Below are positions 63,602 to 64,000 of a stretch of 64,000 bases of DNA, one piece after another (the stretch's first letter is position 1; each line of letters begins with the position of its first letter). Where the stretch lies: NCBI GenBank assembly GCA_002363865.1, contig DEWY01000008.1:44666-108665 (forward strand), given 5' to 3'. The notes below the pieces were generated by a model that worked only from the letters and a program-made list of their open reading frames with translations, was not told the DNA's origin and did not search any database. The position numbers and the translations under genes are program-made. The DNA is from Caulobacteraceae bacterium UBA3198. GTDB lineage: Bacteria > Pseudomonadota > Alphaproteobacteria > Caulobacterales > Caulobacteraceae.

Positions 63602-64000
63602 TCAGAAGTTGATGTCGATGGTCGAACGACGGTTCAGAGGTTCTTTCACGCCGTCGCCGGTCGGGACAGCCAGTTGGCTCTCACCCTTCCAGTCGACCTG
63701 CAGCGCGCCTTGGTTGACGCCCATGCCGACCAGCTGGTCAGCCACGGCCTTGGCGCGACGTTCCGACAGACGGATGTTGTACGCCGGCGAGCCGGAGGAG
63801 TCGGTGTGACCGATCACGACGACCTGGGTGGCGTTGCCGCCCTGGGCGTAGTTGGCGGCCTCGGAGACCACGGCCTGAGCTTCCGGCGTCAGGATGTACT
63901 GATCGAACGGGAAGTAGACCACGAACTGCCGGGCTTCATACGCCGGCGGAGGCGGCGGAGGCGGCGGCGGGGGGGGAGGCGGCGGCGGGGGCGGCGGGGG
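63602..64000 (-). CDS. OmpA-family outer-membrane protein, 3' part
   Basis: The frame enters from the right edge. It begins with 19 consecutive prolines (a hinge seen in many alphaproteobacterial OmpA proteins), then the OmpA C-terminal domain: FVVYFPFDQYILTPEAQAVV, VIGHTDSSGSPAYNIRLSER with the peptidoglycan-binding Asp and Arg, and RRSTIDINF at the end. The missing N-terminal part should be the eight-stranded barrel. It links the outer membrane to peptidoglycan. The visible part is 132 residues. Confidence 0.93.
   Translation of the reverse strand, partial: PPPPPPPPPPPPPPPPPPPAYEARQFVVYFPFDQYILTPEAQAVVSEAANYAQGGNATQVVVIGHTDSSGSPAYNIRLSERRAKAVADQLVGMGVNQGALQVDWKGESQLAVPTGDGVKEPLNRRSTIDINF

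Noticed and set aside
63923..64000. Proline-codon repeat as a microsatellite-like non-coding repeat
   Set aside because: It is in frame with the OmpA domain and is the usual proline hinge of such proteins.

Overview
The window is a GC-rich chromosomal stretch from an alphaproteobacterium, most likely a member of the Caulobacterales (Caulobacter/Phenylobacterium-like). The placement is an inference. It rests on the pilA-cpaABCDEF-tadBC pilus locus, the rpmH-rnpA-yidC-engB and ffs-dnaX-ybaB-recR gene orders, CtrA-type boxes (TTAA-N7-TTAA) in several promoters, and the glycine-rich linker in DnaX. I see no prophage, insertion sequence, CRISPR array or tRNA. Most of the window is housekeeping and cell-envelope DNA.

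Layout. 1-9.9 kb: a partial secreted-protein gene, a VOC protein with a PLP threonine/serine dehydratase, a convergent RND efflux operon (outer-membrane factor, adaptor, permease), an M28 peptidase and a DUF72 protein. 10-16.6 kb: a small secreted protein, a chemoreceptor, a dienoyl-CoA reductase-like SDR, a small secreted six-cysteine protein behind a perfect CtrA box, a TetR regulator, a quinone oxidoreductase and map. 16.7-25 kb: rpmH-rnpA-yidC-engB, an exported amidohydrolase, argB, a HAD nucleotidase, dapD and dapE (arginine and lysine/DAP synthesis). 25-35 kb: truA, fmt, def, rmuC, recR, ybaB, dnaX, the SRP RNA, nudC, pheA, kdsB and a membrane-anchored cytochrome c. 35.6-37.9 kb: an NlpC/P60 hydrolase and an M17 aminopeptidase.

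37.9-49.8 kb is a complete Tad/Cpa (Flp-type) pilus locus. On the minus strand it reads pilA, cpaA, cpaB, cpaC, cpaD, cpaE, cpaF, tadB, tadC. A TPR (TadD-like) gene converges on its end. A stand-alone CpaC-N-domain protein and two TadE-like pseudopilins are transcribed away from pilA. CtrA-like boxes lie before pilA, cpaB, the TadE pair and the TPR gene, which suggests cell-cycle control of the whole locus.

49.8-64 kb: pabC-pabB, a class V aminotransferase, a tyrosine phosphatase-WYL regulator pair, a hydrolase, amn, htpX, nrdB, an outer-membrane protein, nrdA, a GDT1-family manganese exporter behind a yybP-ykoY-type riboswitch, and the end of an OmpA-family gene. Both nrd genes are preceded by AT-rich sites resembling paired NrdR boxes.

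The most interesting non-coding signals are the riboswitch, the recurring CtrA boxes, and three ~90-nt intergenic elements that fold as three-armed cloverleaves whose first and third loops are complementary to each other.
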